This document shows, in pieces, positions 1 through 8,033 of a stretch of DNA of 64,000 nucleotides. Each line of letters opens with the position of its first letter. Positions within the stretch are counted from its first letter, which is position 1. The notes beneath the pieces were generated by a model. That model was given only the letters and a program-made list of their open reading frames with translations, ran no database searches and was not told where the DNA came from. Origin of the DNA: Parafrankia discariae (lineage in GTDB: Bacteria > Actinomycetota > Actinomycetes > Frankiales > Frankiaceae). Position numbers and translations under genes: made by a program. The stretch spans positions 186,001-250,000 of the forward strand of contig NZ_KB891241.1 of the NCBI RefSeq assembly GCF_000373365.1, in the 5' to 3' direction.

Positions 1-387
1 TTCGAGGCAACTTTGCCCGAATATCAAGCGGTATATGACGTCGTCCAGCTCGGTCTGGACCGCCCGGACCTGGACCTGAGGCTCGCCGAGCGGGTGGAGC
101 TGATGTGGCGCGCGGGCTTCGTCGACGAGGTCGTGGCGCTCGCGCGGGCCGGGCTGCGCGACGGGCGGACCGCCTCGCGGGCCCTCGGGTACGCGCAGAT
201 CCTGGCCGTTCTCGACGGCGCAATGGACTCCATGGACACGGCCAAACAGGCCACAACAACGGCCACCAGGCGCTTCGCCCGTCGGCAAAGGTCCTGGTTC
301 CGGCGTGATCCGCGGATATCCTGGCTGGAATTTCCAGACGTCGCCGCGGCGCTCGCCGAGGTACGACGTCTGGTGGGTTCGCGCTGA
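1..387 (+). CDS. miaA: tRNA dimethylallyltransferase, 3' part
   Basis: This is the C-terminal 128 codons of MiaA, which transfers a dimethylallyl group to A37 of tRNAs that read UNN codons. The reading frame is open to base 1, so the start lies upstream of the window. The family signatures visible are ALGYAQILAVLDG and the tail block RRFARRQRSWFRRDPRI followed by WLEF, which is diagnostic of the MiaA C-terminus. The stop at 385-387 is followed at once by a tandem repeat. miaA upstream of dapF and hflX is a conserved actinobacterial order, here interrupted by an EAL-domain gene. Identification is secure; nothing can be said about the N-terminal P-loop. Confidence 0.95.
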   Translation, partial: FEATLPEYQAVYDVVQLGLDRPDLDLRLAERVELMWRAGFVDEVVALARAGLRDGRTASRALGYAQILAVLDGAMDSMDTAKQATTTATRRFARRQRSWFRRDPRISWLEFPDVAAALAEVRRLVGSR

Positions 388-455
388 ACAGTGAGTTCAC
401 TCTGACAGTGGGTTGGCTCTGACAGTGAGTTCACTCTGACAGCGGGTTCGCTCTG
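388..455. repeat. Four tandem 17-bp units, each a potential small hairpin
   Basis: Four head-to-tail units of 17 bp fill the gap after the miaA stop: 388-404, 405-421, 422-438 and 439-455. Units 1 and 3 are identical (ACAGTGAGTTCACTCTG). Units 1 and 3 contain the inverted pair AGTG/CACT. Unit 4 has AGCG/CGCT, a compensated change of both arms. Unit 2 pairs poorly. The array sits 86 bp before the likely start of the EAL-domain gene. It could be a protein-binding array, a set of small RNA hairpins, or a neutral repeat. Confidence 0.85.
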
Positions 456-540
456 ACGTGTGGCCGGCCCAGCGCCGCGGGAGCTCCGCCTGACCCGTCG
501 GCCCGGGTGCCGGCCCATCCCGGCGTCTGGAGAGTCCGAC

Positions 541-1557
541 GTGACCGCGCTCGACCTTGCCCTGGTTCCCGCGCTGTACGCCTCGTTCGACGACGGTTCG
601 CTGCGCCTGCACTACCAGCCGGACGTCGACCTGCGTAACGGGTCCGTTCCGGGGATGCAGGCGCGGCCCCGCTGGGCGCACGCCGAGTTCGGCCTGCTCG
701 GCCCGGCGGACTTCATGCGTGTCGCCGAGGCCGCCGGACTGGTCGGCCAGGTGCACCAGTGGGTGCTGCGGATGGCGGTGACCGAGGCCCGCACCTGGCA
801 TCGGATGGCCGCGGGCACCTCGGTCCGCCCCCCGCGGCTGTGGGTGCGCATCGACGGCCGCCACCTTGCCCGCCCCGAGTTCCTCGCCGAGGTGGAGCGA
901 CTGGTGCTGGGTCGGTCGCTGCCGCCGGGCGCCGTCGGCCTGCAGTTCACCGAGGACACACTGGCGTTCGCGCCACCCGCGCTGCCCCGGCTGCTGACGC
1001 GGCTGCGGGATCTCGGCGTCGCGGTGGGCGTCGACGCGTTCGGGACGTGGTACGGCTCGTTGTCCACTCTGGACGTGCTCCCACTGGACCTGGTGCGGAT
1101 CGACGGTCGGTTCCTGCGGGCGACGATCCGCGACCTGGAGGGCGAGGCGGCCTTCGCCTCCCTGGTGGGGGTGGCGCACCGCCGGCGCATGGTCGTCGTC
1201 GCCGAGGACGTCGACACCGCGGGGCTGGCGGACCGGGTCGGCCGGTTGGACTGCGACCGGGTGTCCGGGCCGCTGTTCTGCCCGCCGGTGCCGGTGGAGG
1301 ACGCCCGGATGATCGCGCTCGGCCGGGGCCGGCCGGACAGGTGGTACAAGCCGTCCGCCGAGACCCGGGCCGAGCCTCGCGCCGAGACCGGCTTCCGGCC
1401 GGCGAGCGAACCCGGTCCGCGTCGTGAACCGGCGGCTCCTCCGGCTCCTTCGGGTCCCTCCGGCCACCCGCGTGTCGCCACCCGGCCGGGCCGGCCCACC
1501 GGGCATCCGGGTGGTTCCGGGCGAGGGGACAGATCCTGGGCGGGTGCCGCGGGGTGA
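541..1557 (+). CDS. Degenerate EAL-domain protein
   Basis: A 338-residue protein with an EAL fold (c-di-GMP phosphodiesterase family) over about residues 10-260. The landmarks are recognisable but altered. The signature EAL block reads MQARPRW, so the catalytic Glu is Gln. The DDFG motif reads VDAFGTWYGSL, losing one Asp. LELTE reads LQFTEDTL, and AEGVE reads AEDVDT. Loss of metal-binding residues suggests it does not hydrolyse c-di-GMP and acts as a sensor or scaffold; that is inference. The C-terminal 80 residues are Pro/Arg-rich and probably disordered. The GTG at 541 was chosen because GGAG lies about 9 bp upstream; an in-frame GTG at 460 would add a basic, unlike tail. The gene ends overlapping a possible dapF GTG at 1554. 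Confidence 0.8.
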   Translation: MTALDLALVPALYASFDDGSLRLHYQPDVDLRNGSVPGMQARPRWAHAEFGLLGPADFMRVAEAAGLVGQVHQWVLRMAVTEARTWHRMAAGTSVRPPRLWVRIDGRHLARPEFLAEVERLVLGRSLPPGAVGLQFTEDTLAFAPPALPRLLTRLRDLGVAVGVDAFGTWYGSLSTLDVLPLDLVRIDGRFLRATIRDLEGEAAFASLVGVAHRRRMVVVAEDVDTAGLADRVGRLDCDRVSGPLFCPPVPVEDARMIALGRGRPDRWYKPSAETRAEPRAETGFRPASEPGPRREPAAPPAPSGPSGHPRVATRPGRPTGHPGGSGRGDRSWAGAAG

Positions 1558-1583
1558 GTGGGCCCCGGCCGTACGATCGCGGC

Positions 1584-2501
1584 GTGCGCTTCGTCAAGGG
1601 ACACGGAACGGGCAACGACTTCGTCATCCTGCCGGATGCCGACGGCGAGCTCGACCTCAGCCCCGCGCTGGTGCGGGCGCTGTGCCACCGGGGCACCGGC
1701 ATCGGTGCTGACGGCGTGCTGCGGGTCGTGCTGACCGCCGCCGAGCCCGCTGGTGCCGCCGCGCTCACCGCCGGCGGCGGTGAGCGCGCGGCGGCCCGCT
1801 GGTTCATGGACTACCGGAACGCCGACGGGTCGATCGCCGAGATGTGCGGCAACGGGATCCGGGTGTTCGCCCGTTATCTCGTCGACGCCGGCTACGCCGC
1901 GCCCGGCCGTCTCGTCATCGCCACCCGGGCCGGCCTGCGGGCGGTCGAGGTGCCGGCGGACGGCGACGTCACCGTCGAGATGGGGCCGCCCGAGCTCGCC
2001 GCCGGCCCGGTGCCGGTCACGGTCGCCGGGCGGGAGTTCGCCGCCGTACCGGTTTCGATGGGGAATCCGCACGCGGTCTGCTTCGCCGACGACCTCGACC
2101 CGGCCGGCCTGGCGCGTCTCGACCTGCGCGCCCCGGCCTACCCGGCCGCCGCCTTCCCCGAGGGCGTGAACGTCGAGGTGGTCGTACCGGCCCCGGACGG
2201 GGTCGCCATGCGGGTCTTCGAGCGGGGCGTCGGTGAGACCGCGTCCTGCGGCACCGGCGCCTGTGCCGTCGCCGTGGCCTGGGCGACCCGCAACGACGTC
2301 GGGCCGCCCGCGCGGGTCGCGGTCGATCTGCCCGGCGGGCGGTTGACCGTCGGCTGGCGGGAGTCGACCGTCCTGCTCAGTGGCCCGGCCGTGCTGGTGT
2401 CGGACGGTGTCCTTCGTCCCGACTGGCTGCGCGCGGCGGGTGGTCCCGTCCCGGTGGCTCCCGGCGGCGAGCGGCGTCCGAGCGCTGTCGGCGCCGGCTG
2501 A
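1584..2501 (+). CDS. dapF: Diaminopimelate epimerase
   Basis: DapF converts LL- to meso-diaminopimelate for lysine and peptidoglycan synthesis in the cytoplasm. The N-terminal KGHGTGNDFV block is the family start. The two catalytic cysteines are present: Cys88 in EMCGNGIR and Cys222 in GETASCGTGAC. The SMGNPHAV motif lies between them. The GTG at 1584 gives a 305-residue protein beginning directly at the family motif (MRFVKGHG). An in-frame GTG at 1554 overlaps the stop of the upstream EAL gene and would allow translational coupling while adding ten residues. The last 30 residues are a Pro/Gly-rich tail. All active-site residues are intact, so it should be functional. Confidence 0.96.
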   Translation: MRFVKGHGTGNDFVILPDADGELDLSPALVRALCHRGTGIGADGVLRVVLTAAEPAGAAALTAGGGERAAARWFMDYRNADGSIAEMCGNGIRVFARYLVDAGYAAPGRLVIATRAGLRAVEVPADGDVTVEMGPPELAAGPVPVTVAGREFAAVPVSMGNPHAVCFADDLDPAGLARLDLRAPAYPAAAFPEGVNVEVVVPAPDGVAMRVFERGVGETASCGTGACAVAVAWATRNDVGPPARVAVDLPGGRLTVGWRESTVLLSGPAVLVSDGVLRPDWLRAAGGPVPVAPGGERRPSAVGAG

Positions 2502-2746
2502 GCGGGGCCGGGAGCGGCCGGGCGGGGTCGGGTGTGGACCGCCGGGTGTCCGGTGCGGATCCGCCGATGTCGCCCGTGGCGGGCGCCGCCTGGTAAAGGG
2601 CTCGCGATCGTGGGTACGCCGTGTCACGCTGAGGGCGACGGTGTTCCGTCGGCCGGGTTCGCCCGGCCGGCGGGGCGAGGCAGTGCCGTCCCGGCCGGGG
2701 CGGACTGGAATGACGCGGTCACCGTGCCGCGTTGAGAACGGATGGT

Positions 2747-4258
2747 ATGAGTCTTCGCGCTGACGCCGCTGTGGCGTCCACCCGGCATCTGAAACTGCGT
2801 TCCGACGGAAGCGACGGTCACGACGACCACGAGGGTCACGAGGGTCGTGACGTCACCGCGCTCGCCCTGGCCGAGACCGACGGGTTCTCGTTCTTCGACG
2901 AGGAGGGCGACGGGCTCGACCTGGCGGACCGTGGCGCGCTGCGCCGCGTCCCGGGCCTCACCACCGAGCTCGAGGACGTCACCGAGGTCGAGTACCGCCA
3001 GCTCCGCCTGGAACAGGTCGTTCTGATCGGGGTGTGGACGTCGGGCTCGCAGGTCGAGGCCGAGGCGTCCATGGCGGAGCTGGCCGCGCTCGCGACCACC
3101 GCCGGGTCGGTGGTGCTCGACGCGCTCGTGCAGCGCCGGGACCGGCCCGACGCGGCGACCTTCGTCGGCTCCGGCAAGGCCAAGGAGCTGGCCGAGATCG
3201 TGCTGGCGACCGGCGCGGACACGGTGATCTGCGACGGCGAGCTGACCCCCGGCCAGCTGCGCCAGCTCGAGGAGGTCGTCAAGGTCAAGGTGATCGACCG
3301 GACGGCGCTGATCCTCGACATCTTCGCCCAGCACGCGACCTCGCGCGAGGGCAAGGCGCAGGTCGAGCTCGCCCAGCTGCAGTACATGCTGCCGCGGCTG
3401 CGTGGCTGGGGTGAGTCGATGTCCCGGCAGGCCGCCAGCGGCGGCCGGGCACCGATCGGTACCCGCGGCCCCGGTGAGACGAAGATCGAGACCGACCGTC
3501 GGCGGCTGCGCGCGCGCATCACCAGGCTGCGCCGTGAGCTCACCGGGATGGCCACCGTCCGGGCGACGAAGCGGTCGTCGCGCCGCCGCGGCGCCGTTCC
3601 CGCCGTCGCGATCGCCGGCTACACCAACGCCGGGAAGTCGTCGCTGCTCAACCGGCTGACCGGGGCGGGTGTCCTGGTCGAGGACGCGCTGTTCGCGACC
3701 CTCGACCCGACGGTGCGCCGGGCCACGCTGCCCGACGGCCGGGTGTTCACCCTGGCCGACACGGTCGGCTTCGTGCGCCACCTGCCGCACCAGATCGTCG
3801 AGGCGTTCCGCTCGACGCTCGAGGAGGTGGTGGACGCCGACCTCGTCCTGCACGTCGTCGACGGCTCGGCCCCGGACCCGATGGGGCAGATCTCGGCCGT
3901 GCGCGAGGTGCTCGCCGAGATCGACGCGGCCGGGGTCCCCGAGCTCATCGTGGTCAACAAGACGGACGCGGTCGACCCGACCACGCTCGCCGTCCTGCGC
4001 CAGGCGGTGCCGGACGCCGTCTTCGTCTCGGCCCGGTCCGGGGCGGGGCTGCAGGAGCTGGTGGACGCGCTCTCGGCGCGGATACCGCACCCGGAGGTCG
4101 AGATGTCGCTGCTGGTCCCCTACACCAGGGGCGATCTCGTCTCCCGCATCCACCAGATCGGCGAGGTGCTCCGGGTCGAGCACACCGGCAGGGGCACCGA
4201 GGTCGCCGCACGTGTGCCGGTGGGCCTGGCGGCCGAGCTGGAGCCGTTCCGCGCCTGA
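2747..4258 (+). CDS. hflX: Ribosome-associated GTPase HflX
   Basis: HflX binds the 50S subunit and rescues or splits stalled ribosomes. The 503-residue protein has an acidic, His/Asp-rich N-terminal stretch, then the HflX N-domain with the conserved FVGSGKAKEL and RGPGETKIETDRR segments, a basic coiled-coil linker, and a G domain. G1 is GYTNAGKSS (from residue 291), G3 is DTVGFVRHLPH, G4 is NKTD (404) and a G5-like VSARSG follows. The ATG at 2747 was chosen over an in-frame TTG at 2732. It follows dapF after 245 bp in the same direction and ends before a strong hairpin at 4356. The conserved miaA-dapF-hflX neighbourhood supports the call. Confidence 0.96.
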   Translation: MSLRADAAVASTRHLKLRSDGSDGHDDHEGHEGRDVTALALAETDGFSFFDEEGDGLDLADRGALRRVPGLTTELEDVTEVEYRQLRLEQVVLIGVWTSGSQVEAEASMAELAALATTAGSVVLDALVQRRDRPDAATFVGSGKAKELAEIVLATGADTVICDGELTPGQLRQLEEVVKVKVIDRTALILDIFAQHATSREGKAQVELAQLQYMLPRLRGWGESMSRQAASGGRAPIGTRGPGETKIETDRRRLRARITRLRRELTGMATVRATKRSSRRRGAVPAVAIAGYTNAGKSSLLNRLTGAGVLVEDALFATLDPTVRRATLPDGRVFTLADTVGFVRHLPHQIVEAFRSTLEEVVDADLVLHVVDGSAPDPMGQISAVREVLAEIDAAGVPELIVVNKTDAVDPTTLAVLRQAVPDAVFVSARSGAGLQELVDALSARIPHPEVEMSLLVPYTRGDLVSRIHQIGEVLRVEHTGRGTEVAARVPVGLAAELEPFRA

Positions 4259-4355
4259 CACCGGCCCTGACAGCCGCCCGGCCCTGCCAGCCAGCCTCGC
4301 TGGGCGGCTGGTGGCTGGACCAGCCGGCTGAACACCGCCGCCCGGCCTGAACACC

Positions 4356-4388
4356 GCACCGGTCAGACGTCCGACGTCTGACCGGTGC
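4356..4388. terminator. Perfect 15-bp inverted repeat between hflX and lexA
   Basis: GCACCGGTCAGACGT, loop CCG, then its exact reverse complement. It lies between the convergent hflX and lexA genes and can serve both strands. There is no T-tract, as is common for actinobacterial hairpins. Confidence 0.85.
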
Positions 4389-4423
4389 CTGTCACGCCCT
4401 GCCCGGCCGGCCGCGCGCCGGGA

Positions 4424-5167
4424 TCAGACCCGGCGCATCACCGCCACGATCCGGCCGAGGATGGTCGCGTCCTCGGCCGGGATGTCCGAGAAGGTGGGGT
4501 TCTCCGGCGCCAGCCACACCCGGCCGTCCCGCTGCCGGAACCGCTTGACCGTGGCCTCTCCGTCGATCATCGCCGCGACGATCTCGCCGTTGTCGGCCAC
4601 CGGCTGCTGCCGGACGACGACGAAGTCACCGTCACAGATGGCGGCGTTGATCATCGACTGGCCGACCACCCTGAGCAGGAACAGGGTGCCCTCGCCGACG
4701 ATCTCCTTCGGCAGCGGGTAGATGTCCTCGATCGCCTGCTCGGCGAGGATCGGCCCGCCGGCCGCGATCCGCCCCACCAGCGGGACGTAGGTCGGCGTGC
4801 CGGCCTCCAGCGCCGTGGCCCCGGCGGGTGCCGCCGCGGCACCCGCGCGGGAGCGCCCGCCGGTCTTCGCCCCGCCGATCGGAAGCACCTCCATCGCCCG
4901 CGGCCGGTTCGGGTCGCGCCGGAGGAACCCCTTCTCCTGCAGCACCTTGAGCTGGTGCGCCACGCTGCTGGTGCTGGTCAGGCCGACGGCCTCGCCGATC
5001 TCCCGGACGCTCGGCGGGTATCCGCGCCGCTCCACCGCGGACCGGATGACCTCGAGTACCTTCTTCTGCCGTTGCGTCAGGCCCGAGGCGTCCGCGGGGC
5101 TGTCGGGGAAGTCCCGCACGTTGCCACGGGTGTCACCTCGGCGGGTACCCCGTTCCTGGCTGGTCAT
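4424..5167 (-). CDS. lexA: SOS repressor LexA
   Basis: LexA represses DNA-damage genes and cleaves itself when RecA filaments form. The winged HTH spans about residues 30-95 ([12 protein letters not shown], then [13 protein letters not shown]). An Ala/Gly linker follows, then the S24 peptidase domain. The cleavage bond is Ala136-Gly137 in RIAAGGP. The catalytic pair is Ser171 in GQSM and Lys208 in ATVKRF; the 35- and 37-residue spacings match E. coli LexA. At 247 residues it has a disordered N-terminal extension of about 28. The ATG at 5167 has AGGAGAG about 10 bp upstream. Two LexA boxes lie in the divergent region shared with the LysM gene, so autoregulation is likely. Confidence 0.97.
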   Translation of the reverse strand: MTSQERGTRRGDTRGNVRDFPDSPADASGLTQRQKKVLEVIRSAVERRGYPPSVREIGEAVGLTSTSSVAHQLKVLQEKGFLRRDPNRPRAMEVLPIGGAKTGGRSRAGAAAAPAGATALEAGTPTYVPLVGRIAAGGPILAEQAIEDIYPLPKEIVGEGTLFLLRVVGQSMINAAICDGDFVVVRQQPVADNGEIVAAMIDGEATVKRFRQRDGRVWLAPENPTFSDIPAEDATILGRIVAVMRRV

Positions 5168-5347
5168 CGCCTACCGCTCTCCTGTCGATGCTTCCGCCTG
5201 GTGGATGATGCCACCGGCGGCTGCCGCGGACCGGGTGGTCGACGGCCCGGCTCCGCCAACACCCACCCGGTCGTTCCAATGCTTTGTCCGATTAGTAACT
5301 TTTTATCGGTTCGGCTGATCGGTTTGGTGGGGTCCTTCGTGCTCGGT

Positions 5348-5383
5348 CCATCTCGCGGTCCATCTCGCGGTCGATCTCGCACG
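5348..5383. repeat. Three tandem 12-bp units in the lexA leader region
   Basis: CCATCTCGCGGT occurs twice exactly (5348-5359, 5360-5371), followed by a diverged third copy (5372-5383). The array lies between the lexA start and the LexA boxes, so it would be in a long lexA 5' leader if transcription starts near those boxes. Function unknown. Confidence 0.7.
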
Positions 5384-5433
5384 ATCGTCCACAACTGATC
5401 GTCCTTGACGGTAGTCGGCCGATCGCCGAATCT

Positions 5434-5447
5434 CAAACGTCTGTTCG
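5434..5447. promoter_or_regulatory. LexA (SOS) box with one mismatch
   Basis: CAAACGTCTGTTCG matches the actinobacterial SOS consensus CGAAC-N4-GTTCG with one change in the left half-site. It is 267 bp from the lexA start and 87 bp from the LysM start. Its centre is 70 bp from that of the perfect box at 5504. It is the better placed of the two for lexA autoregulation. Confidence 0.7.
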
Positions 5448-5503
5448 AGCGTGTCGGGGGAAGTGTGCGTGGCGGCCGTGCAAGAATCGCTCAGGCGTTC
5501 GAT

Positions 5504-5517
5504 CGAACAAGTGTTCG
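5504..5517. promoter_or_regulatory. Perfect LexA (SOS) box
   Basis: CGAACAAGTGTTCG is an exact match to CGAAC-N4-GTTCG. It ends 16 bp before the ATG of the LysM protein at 5534, so LexA bound here would block that gene. The same arrangement is known for mycobacterial lexA and the divergent Rv2719c (ChiZ). Confidence 0.93.
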
Positions 5518-5533
5518 TGCCTGGGAGGTTGGC

Positions 5534-6334
5534 ATGACCGACGGTGGCGGTGCGGCCGGTGGGAATGCGTCGGTTCGACGGGGTCACCCGGTGTCCCGCG
5601 GCTGCGCGGCGCGGCAGGGTCCGCGGGTGGCGACGGGTGCGCGGGGCGTGCGCGGAGCGCGCGGTGTGCGCGGGGCCGCGGTGGGCGGAGTCGCCGTTCG
5701 TGGTCGCGGGGTGCGGGGGGTGGCGGTGCGCGGTGTGGGTCGCGTGCCGGTAGGGCACCCGGTCCGCTCTCGTGGCGCCCGGTGTGGTCTGCCGGTGGCG
5801 GCTCCCGTCGCCACGGCCCCGCCTGGCGAGTCCGGGCGGCGCGGTGAGTCGAGGTCCGAGGGGGCCGGAGGACGCGGGGCCAGCGTCATAGAGATGCCCG
5901 GGATGTGGTGGCGTGTGGCCGCCGTCGGGTTGGCCCCGGCCGAGCCGGCCCCCGGCCCGCGACCTCGCCCACAACCTCGTCCGCCTCGTCCGCGGCCCCG
6001 TCCGCGACCCGGGTCGCGGGCCGGCCGGCGGGGGAGGCCGGGCGCCCGGCCGCCGCTGCGGCTGACCAGGCGCGGCCGGATCGTCGTGGTGGCGCTGGCG
6101 AGCACCCTGCTCGGCCTGGTCTTCTCTCTGGCGCTGGTGACCACGTCACAGGCGTTCACCGGCGTCCCGGTGAGCTACCGGACGCACGTCGTCCGGTCCG
6201 GGGAGACGCTCTGGGAGATCGCCCACGACGTCGCCCCCGAGGCGGACGCCCGCGACACCGTCCGCGGGCTCATGACCCTGAACGGCCTCGACACGGTGAC
6301 GCTCATGCCCGGTCAGGAGCTCCGGCTGCCCTGA
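5534..6334 (+). CDS. SOS-controlled membrane protein with C-terminal LysM domain
   Basis: A 266-residue protein with three parts. Residues 1-175 are extremely Arg/Gly/Pro-rich, with repeats such as RGVRGARGVRG and a run of PRPRP. One membrane helix (about 183-206) follows, then an extracellular LysM domain (about 212-266) that starts YRTHVVRSGETLWEIAHD and ends PGQELRLP. LysM binds peptidoglycan. Position divergent from lexA with a perfect LexA box identifies it as the counterpart of YneA, DivS and ChiZ, which delay division after DNA damage; that role is inferred. The ATG at 5534 has GGGAGG 5 bp upstream. The long basic cytoplasmic tail is unusual and could contact nucleic acid or the divisome. 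Confidence 0.85.
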   Translation: MTDGGGAAGGNASVRRGHPVSRGCAARQGPRVATGARGVRGARGVRGAAVGGVAVRGRGVRGVAVRGVGRVPVGHPVRSRGARCGLPVAAPVATAPPGESGRRGESRSEGAGGRGASVIEMPGMWWRVAAVGLAPAEPAPGPRPRPQPRPPRPRPRPRPGSRAGRRGRPGARPPLRLTRRGRIVVVALASTLLGLVFSLALVTTSQAFTGVPVSYRTHVVRSGETLWEIAHDVAPEADARDTVRGLMTLNGLDTVTLMPGQELRLP

Positions 6335-6588
6335 CCCGGCTCCCCTGCCGCGGCCCCTGGGCCCCGAGGGCTCGACAGCGCGGCGGTTCGGCGTGCCCGG
6401 TGCGCTCGGCGTGCCAGATGTCGCGGATGGCCCCTGCCGGGGGCACGTCCGGCTGTCGCCGCCGAGGGTGTGTCGGGCCGGTGTCACGGCCTGTCGTGGC
6501 GTCGGCGCGGGCTGGCGAAAACACACCCGAGGACCACACGCGCCGGAGGGGCCGGTGTCGGATCTGTCGGTGGTGTGCGCTACGGTGG
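6335..6588. other. Intergenic region after the LysM gene
   Basis: No convincing gene or strong hairpin was found. The region leads into the nrdR control sites. Confidence 0.5.
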
Positions 6589-6604
6589 ACACAACATCTT
6601 GTAG
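6589..6604. promoter_or_regulatory. NrdR-box-like site
   Basis: ACACAACATCTTGTAG agrees with the NrdR-box consensus ACACWATATATWGTGT at 12 of 16 positions. It lies 156 bp upstream of nrdR, where NrdR autoregulation would be expected. A clear partner box at the usual spacing is not obvious. Confidence 0.6.
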
Positions 6605-6619
6605 TTGCAGCACCGCAAG

Positions 6620-6673
6620 TCATCCACAGGTTGTTGCACAGGTAATCCACAGAGCCTTGACCGTCTGTCCACA
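6620..6673 (+). promoter_or_regulatory. Three phased DnaA-box-like motifs upstream of nrdR
   Basis: TCATCCACA (6620-6628), TAATCCACA (6643-6651) and CTGTCCACA (6665-6673) each differ by one base from TTATCCACA or TTGTCCACA. All are on the same strand, with starts 23 and 22 bp apart, about two helical turns. DnaA control of ribonucleotide reductase genes is known in E. coli. Here it would link nrdR expression to replication initiation; that is inference. Confidence 0.6.
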
Positions 6674-6759
6674 GGGCCGTCGGTCGAAGTGACGGAACCC
6701 AGTCGGACGCACCCCGCGGGCGGCAGGGCCAGCCTGCCCGGGGTTGAGGGGAGCGGACC

Positions 6760-7320
6760 ATGCGGTGCCCTTTCTGCCGGCATCCCGACAGCCGTGTCGT
6801 CGACAGCAGGGAGGCCGAGGAAGGCGCCGCGATCCGGCGCCGGCGGTCGTGTCCGGCCTGTGGCCGTCGGTTCACGACCATGGAGGAGGCCTCCTTGCGG
6901 GTCCGTAAGCGCAGCGGGGCCACCGAGCCCTTCAGCCGCGCGAAGGTGATCGTGGGAGTGCGCAAGGCGTGCCAGGGCCGCCCCGTCCGGTCGGACGATC
7001 TGGCGCTGCTGGCGGAGCGGGTCGAGGAGACGGTGCGCTCCTCGGGTTCCGCGGAGGTGGCCGCCGAGGATGTCGGCCGAGCGATCCTCGGCCCCCTCCG
7101 GGAGCTGGACGAGGTGGCCTATCTCCGCTTCGCCTCCGTCTATCTGGCGTTCGAGTCGCTCGGCGACTTCGAGGCGGCGATCGCGGCCCTGCGCGCCGAG
7201 TCGGCTGGCAGCGGCGAGCCGCCCGCCGCCGGGAAGCCGACCGCGGTGTCGGCGGCCACCCGGGCCTCAGCCGTCGTCGTTCCGGTGACCACGGGCCCAC
7301 GGGCGGCGGCCGGCCCCTGA
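6760..7320 (+). CDS. nrdR: Transcriptional repressor NrdR
   Basis: NrdR represses ribonucleotide reductase genes in response to bound dATP/ATP. The zinc ribbon is formed by Cys3, Cys6, Cys31 and Cys34 (RCPFC ... CPACG). An ATP-cone domain spans about residues 46-136, starting [15 protein letters not shown]. The C-terminal 45 residues are Ala/Pro-rich and extend beyond the usual length of about 150. The ATG at 6760 follows GAGGGGAG. It is upstream of the class II reductase gene nrdJ, its expected target, but separated from it by 713 bp rather than forming the tight nrdRJ operon seen in Streptomyces. Confidence 0.96.
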   Translation: MRCPFCRHPDSRVVDSREAEEGAAIRRRRSCPACGRRFTTMEEASLRVRKRSGATEPFSRAKVIVGVRKACQGRPVRSDDLALLAERVEETVRSSGSAEVAAEDVGRAILGPLRELDEVAYLRFASVYLAFESLGDFEAAIAALRAESAGSGEPPAAGKPTAVSAATRASAVVVPVTTGPRAAAGP

Positions 7321-8033
7321 CGGCCGGCCCGAGGTCCCGGAACCGGGATCCGGGCGTCCCACCAGTCATCCAGCCCGATTCGCGCCGGCCCCACGAACCC
7401 GGGCCGGTGGGCCGCCTGCCGACTCCGGCATCACGGGGGCCGGTCGCGAGAAAGGCCCGCGGCGCGCTCCGGTGAGCCTCCAGGCCCGTGTACCGGCCTG
7501 GAACGGAACCGGCCTGGAGCCGTGTCGGTGCGGAACCGGAGCCCCACCCGCCTCGGAGCCCCACCGGTCCCGGAGTCGTGACGGTTTCGGGCGGCGGTGG
7601 TCCGTGTACTGCCTGAGGTCACGGGAGCCGCCCACGGCGCACGTATTACAGGCATCGGCGCACGCGCCGCGGCCAGCACCTTCGCACCTGATGTTCGGAC
7701 CCGACCACCAGTGCCCCCGCCCGCCCCCGACCCGATCCCGTCCGGCGCGGCCACGGGCATCGAGCGCCACCAGCCGGACCGGCCCCCGGGTACGCCGCGG
7801 TGCCCGCTGTGCCTGTCAGGGCCCGGCCAGGTCCGGCACGGCCTCAAGCCATACACACCGTCTCAGACCACACGCACCCGGCCGATCAGCGGAACAGCTG
7901 GTCCGGCCATCCCACCCTGCACTGCCGGCGCCGGGCCGGATCTGGCCCGGACCATGCCTGACCAGGCCTGCTCCGGGCACGTAAGCCCGGTGGCCGCTGT
8001 TTGAACCCGTCGAACGCGAACACGAGGAGCGCT
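7321..8033. other. 713-bp nrdR-nrdJ intergenic region
   Basis: Open frames here have Pro/Arg/Ser-rich composition and look like high-GC artefacts. I searched by eye for the cobalamin riboswitch B12 box (GCCACTG), because nrdJ is B12-dependent, and did not find it. A weak GC-rich hairpin just after nrdR is possible. The nrdJ promoter is presumably here but is not identified. Confidence 0.5.

Noticed and set aside
5164-5436. 90-codon minus-strand frame whose stop overlaps the lexA ATG
   Set aside because: Repetitive Asp/Arg/Pro composition from the 12-bp repeat, no family resemblance, and lexA has its own good ribosome binding site. A leader peptide cannot be excluded.
7472-7984. 170-codon plus-strand frame between nrdR and nrdJ
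   Set aside because: Pro/Arg/Ser-rich with no domain; typical spurious frame at high GC.
7321-8033. Cobalamin riboswitch upstream of nrdJ
   Set aside because: Expected on biological grounds, but the B12-box consensus GCCACTG was not found in the 713 bp.
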